Origin: Theodoxus fluviatilis
Taxonomy: Eukaryota > Mollusca > Gastropoda > Cycloneritida > Neritidae
Assembly: GCA_034096865.1 (NCBI GenBank)
Contig: JAWQFJ010008304.1
Coordinates: 5,001-15,000, forward strand
Direction: 5' to 3'
DNA length: 10,000 bases
Part shown: in pieces, positions 7,882 to 10,000 of the stretch
Numbering within the stretch: position 1 is the stretch's first letter
Layout: each line of letters begins with the position of its first letter
Notes under the pieces: model-generated
What the model was told of the DNA's origin: nothing
What the model saw: the letters and a program-made list of their open reading frames with translations, nothing else
Database searches by the model: none
Made by a program: the position numbers and the translations under genes

Positions 7882-7920
7882 TACGAGGATTAGTCAAATG
7901 AATACCTTCCACGTGCGATA
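7882..7920 (+). repeat. mariner terminal inverted repeat, left
   Basis: It begins TACGAGG and contains GTCAAATGAA, a pattern known from mariner elements of this type. 33 of 39 positions match the inverted copy at 9399-9437. Confidence 0.82.
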
Positions 7921-8052
7921 AAAAGTCGTAAAAAAGCTAGATTTTTCTGTAATTTGGCAACATTCTTACTTTTTGTGTGGAGAATGACGGAGAGGTTGCA
8001 GCATGATGTAAAAATATCACATTACGGCGCAGCAGTAGGCCCTAGTGTTAAG

Positions 8053-8139
8053 ATGGCTACCCCACTTGCAACATGCACCAAAAAGGAACAATGTTTTGTC
8101 ATTCGTCTTTTGACAGGTGAAGAGGTGAAACCCAAATAG
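8053..8139 (+). pseudogene. mariner transposase N-terminus, left arm
   Basis: ATG at 8053 starts MATPLATCTKKEQ and continues ...VIRLL...EEVKPK before a TAG at 8137-8139, 28 residues. This matches the start of mariner transposases (family pattern 'MA.plat.TKEEQr.vIrFLw.EGVKPieIHRRM'), the first helix-turn-helix of the DNA-binding domain. It breaks off just before the IEIHRRM motif, where the 57-bp repeats begin. Full-length proteins are about 340-350 residues. Confidence 0.85.
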
Positions 8140-8986
8140 CAACACGTCTGGCGTCATGAGTCATGCGGTGTCTGCAGTGCCTACAAAGGGTGTGAAATAG
8201 CCACACGTCGGATATGATGGTCATGGTGTTCTGCAAGTGCTACAAAAGTGTGTGAAATAGCCACAACGTCTGCGTTATGAGTCATGGGTGTTCTGCAGTC
8301 GCTACCAAAGTGTGTAAAATAGCCACACGTCTGGTTATGAGTATGGGTTCTGCAGTGCTACAAAGTGTGTGAAACACACGTCTGGTATGTCATGGTGTTC
8401 TCTGCAGTGTACAAAGTGTGTGAAATAGCCACACGTCTGGTGATATTATGTTCGCAGTGCTACAAAGTGTGTAAATAGCCCACTGGATCATGGTGCGCAT
8501 GACAAAGTGGAAATAAATCGGTAGAGTGTGGTCTGCGGTGGAGCACAAAATGTGGGAAATAGCCAAACGTCTGGTTATGAGTCATGGTGTTCTGCAGTGC
8601 TACAAGTGGTGAATAGCCACACGTCTGGTTGAGCGTGCTACAAAGTGTGTGAAATAGCCACACGTCTGGTTATGAGTCATGGTGTTCTGCAGTGCTACAA
8701 AGTGTGTGAAATAGCCACACGTCTGGTTATGAGTCATGGTGTTCTGCAGTGCTACAAAGTGTGTGAAATAGCCACACGTCTGGTTATGAGTCATGGTGTT
8801 CTGCAGTGCTACAAAGTGTGTGAAATAGCCACACGTCTGGTTATGAGTCATGGTGTTCTGCAGTGCTACAAAGTGTGTGAAATAGCCACACGTCTGGTTA
8901 TGAGTCATGGTGTTCTGCAGTGCTACAAAGTGTGTGAAATAGCCACACGTCTGGTTATGAGTCATGGCGTTCTGCAGTGCTACAAA
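8140..8986 (+). repeat. 57-bp minisatellite derived from mariner coding sequence, about 16 units
   Basis: The unit translates as VCEIATRLVMSHGVLQCYK (19 codons). The last six units (about 8645-8986) are in frame and almost identical, with one T-to-C change in the final unit (GGCGTT). The first ten or so (8140-8644) carry many small insertions and deletions, and some are shortened (for example 8471-8520 and 8612-8643). The peptide matches the second helix-turn-helix of mariner transposase ('eIAtRLgiSHGs..') joined to the block that precedes VCARWVPRQL. The array runs directly into that block at 8987, so the unit is a piece of the element's own gene amplified in tandem. There are no spacers, so it is not a CRISPR array. 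Confidence 0.93.
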
Positions 8987-9121
8987 GTGTGTGCCGGATG
9001 GGTGCCACGCCAGCTGGCTGCAGAATTGGAAGAACGCCGTGTTGACGCCTGTTAAGAACTTTTGCAGAGCTTTGAAGCAGGAGCTGATGGCTTCCTAGGA
9101 AGAATTTTAACAGGAGATGAC
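8987..9121 (+). pseudogene. mariner transposase middle segment
   Basis: It reads VCAGWVPRQLAAELEERR, VDAC, a TAA at 9053 in place of the usual Gln codon, then ELLQSFEAGADGFLGR and ILTGDD. This corresponds to the linker and the start of the catalytic domain; the first Asp of the D,D34D triad is the GD at 9113-9118. In intact copies the motif is GDETWVH. Here the match ends at 9120-9121 and the inverted arm begins, so the break lies immediately after the first catalytic residue. Confidence 0.85.
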
Positions 9122-9267
9122 GTTGTAGTGACAGACATGTAACACCATACTGAGATTTCATTCGTCGGTGAATTTCAATGGGTTCCACTTCTTCAAGATT
9201 CCAACAACAACAAAACTTAACTCTCTTCCTGCATATATATGGTGCATATTGCAAGTGGGGCAGCCAT
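9122..9267 (-). pseudogene. mariner transposase N-terminus, right inverted arm
   Basis: On the minus strand ATG at 9267 starts MAAPLAICT. After indels and a stop, EEVEPIEIHRRMKSQYG and CLSLQ follow in frame, ending at about 9123. It is homologous to the left arm and extends further into the gene, past the IEIHRRM helix-turn-helix. It is disrupted and not translatable as one product. Confidence 0.85.
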
Positions 9268-9398
9268 CTTAACACTTCTGCTGCGTCATAGTATGATGTT
9301 TCTACATCGGGCTGCTACCTGTAGGTCACTCTCTACATGTAAACAAAAAGTAACACCGTTGCCGACCTAGAGAAAAATCGAGCGTTGTTACGAATTTG

Positions 9399-9437
9399 TA
9401 TCGCACTTCGAAGGTTTTCATTCGACTCACCCTCGTA
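9399..9437 (-). repeat. mariner terminal inverted repeat, right
   Basis: The reverse complement begins TACGAGGGTGAGTCGAATGA. It is linked to a 5' leader and start codon rather than to a 3' end. Confidence 0.82.
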
Positions 9438-9584
9438 GATTGGTTACTACCGTCTTACGCGCAATGTCTACAGATATAGGGTTTTAGCTTGCACCAGGAA
9501 AGTCGAAACAACAATTTGATGGTGCATTTTGAAAATATTTATTACGTCATGTCACTTCATAGCAGATCGTAAGCACCTTAACTG
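9438..9584. other. short unassigned spacer
   Basis: Unique-looking sequence between the mariner terminus and the TCA microsatellite, with no recognised feature. Confidence 0.5.
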
Positions 9585-9660
<76 letters not shown>

Positions 9661-9817
9661 CATCATCACCATCATCATCACCATCATCATCATCATCATC
9701 ATCACCATCATCATCACCATCACTATCATCATCATCATCATCATCATCGTCATCATCTTCGTCTTCTTCTTCGTCGTCGTCGTCGTCGTCGTCGTCACCA
9801 TCATTATCATCATCATC
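9585..9817 (+). repeat. (TCA)n trinucleotide microsatellite with CCA and TCG variants
   Basis: Mostly TCA units, with CAC interruptions from 9640 and a (GTC)n block at about 9770-9797. The minus-strand frame of Met/Thr/Lys runs across it is a by-product of the repeat. Confidence 0.97.
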
Positions 9818-9869
9818 TTTGTTTTCGTCCTTTTTCGAGGAAATTGTTTTTGAAGAATGTTACCCCTTC

Positions 9870-10000
9870 TCGCTACTGTGCAGCGCCCAGTAACGGGTGT
9901 TACTCCTTGGTAGGAGAGGCAGTGTGGGTGAAGTGCCTTGCCCAAGGATGCAACTCTAGGATCTGTGCAGCTTGGAACCCCGCACCCATCAGTCGCCAGC
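9870..10000. repeat. possible edge of a dispersed repeat
   Basis: The stretch has GTGGGTGAAGTGCCTTGCCC followed by AAGGATGCAACTC. The phrase GTGCCTTGCCCAAGGA recurs in interspersed repeats of many marine animals (recollection, not a search). The piece continues past the window edge, so family and strand cannot be assigned. Confidence 0.3.

Larger units (their letters stand above)
7882..9437. mobile_element. palindromic mariner derivative with two 5' ends and an internal minisatellite
   Basis: The two ends, TACGAGG at 7882 and CCTCGTA ending at 9437, belong to mariner terminal inverted repeats, with 33 of 39 bases matching. The similarity does not stop at the terminal repeat as it would in a normal element. 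It continues through the 5' leader and the transposase start codon on both arms, in opposite orientation. Between the arms lie the 57-bp array and a + strand piece from the middle of the transposase. The native 3' half, including the last two catalytic aspartates, is absent. TA at both outer edges is compatible with a mariner target duplication, but it may be part of the terminal repeat. Confidence 0.82.

Noticed and set aside
8140..8990. CRISPR-like direct-repeat array
   Set aside because: Units are contiguous with no unique spacers, the unit is coding-derived, and the setting is a mariner element in an animal-like genome.
8645..9055. Gene for a repetitive 19-residue protein
   Set aside because: The frame stays open because the unit is 57 bp and comes from a transposase; it begins inside the array without a start signal and ends at a decay stop in mariner sequence.
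9547..9945. Minus-strand protein with long Met/Thr/Lys runs
   Set aside because: Produced by the TCA/TCG microsatellite; the flanking residues alone show no domain.

Overview
The window looks like ordinary nuclear DNA of an animal, most plausibly a marine invertebrate such as a mollusc (inference). It has spliced coding exons with GT-AG borders, a PIF/Harbinger element, a mariner element, several long compound microsatellites and no bacterial-style gene packing. Nothing resembles an operon, a CRISPR array or an rRNA. No confident tRNA was found by eye.

Layout on the + strand. At 232-322 and 1163-1288 lie what I read as the last two coding exons of a guanylate cyclase (class III cyclase catalytic-domain C-terminus and tail). 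An 840-bp intron between them is filled largely by (GA)n, (CAGA)n and CA-rich repeats. The penultimate exon appears to lack one base. A 118-bp minisatellite begins at 1944. Its third unit is interrupted by a complete 1221-bp PIF/Harbinger element (2287-3507) with 25-bp terminal inverted repeats, a CTG target duplication and a 264-aa transposase reading frame that is cut short near the third catalytic residue. Removing the element and one CTG restores the 118-bp register exactly.

From 3533 to about 6640 the sequence is mostly unassigned. It holds one speculative first exon, a possible LINE 3' tail, a run of 24 G and a 25-bp x 4 tandem repeat. From 6640 to 7563 there are CA/ACAG, GT/GC and CT/GA simple repeats with strong potential for non-B DNA.

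The most unusual object is at 7882-9437. It is a mariner derivative with the 5' end of the element at both ends, in opposite orientation. Its middle is occupied by about 16 tandem copies of a 57-bp (19-codon) unit that is itself a piece of the mariner transposase reading frame, so a minisatellite appears to have been born inside a transposon gene. The window ends with a long (TCA)n tract (9585-9817) and possibly the edge of a dispersed repeat. The genes do not form a pathway: one host gene end is followed by mobile and tandem-repeat DNA.
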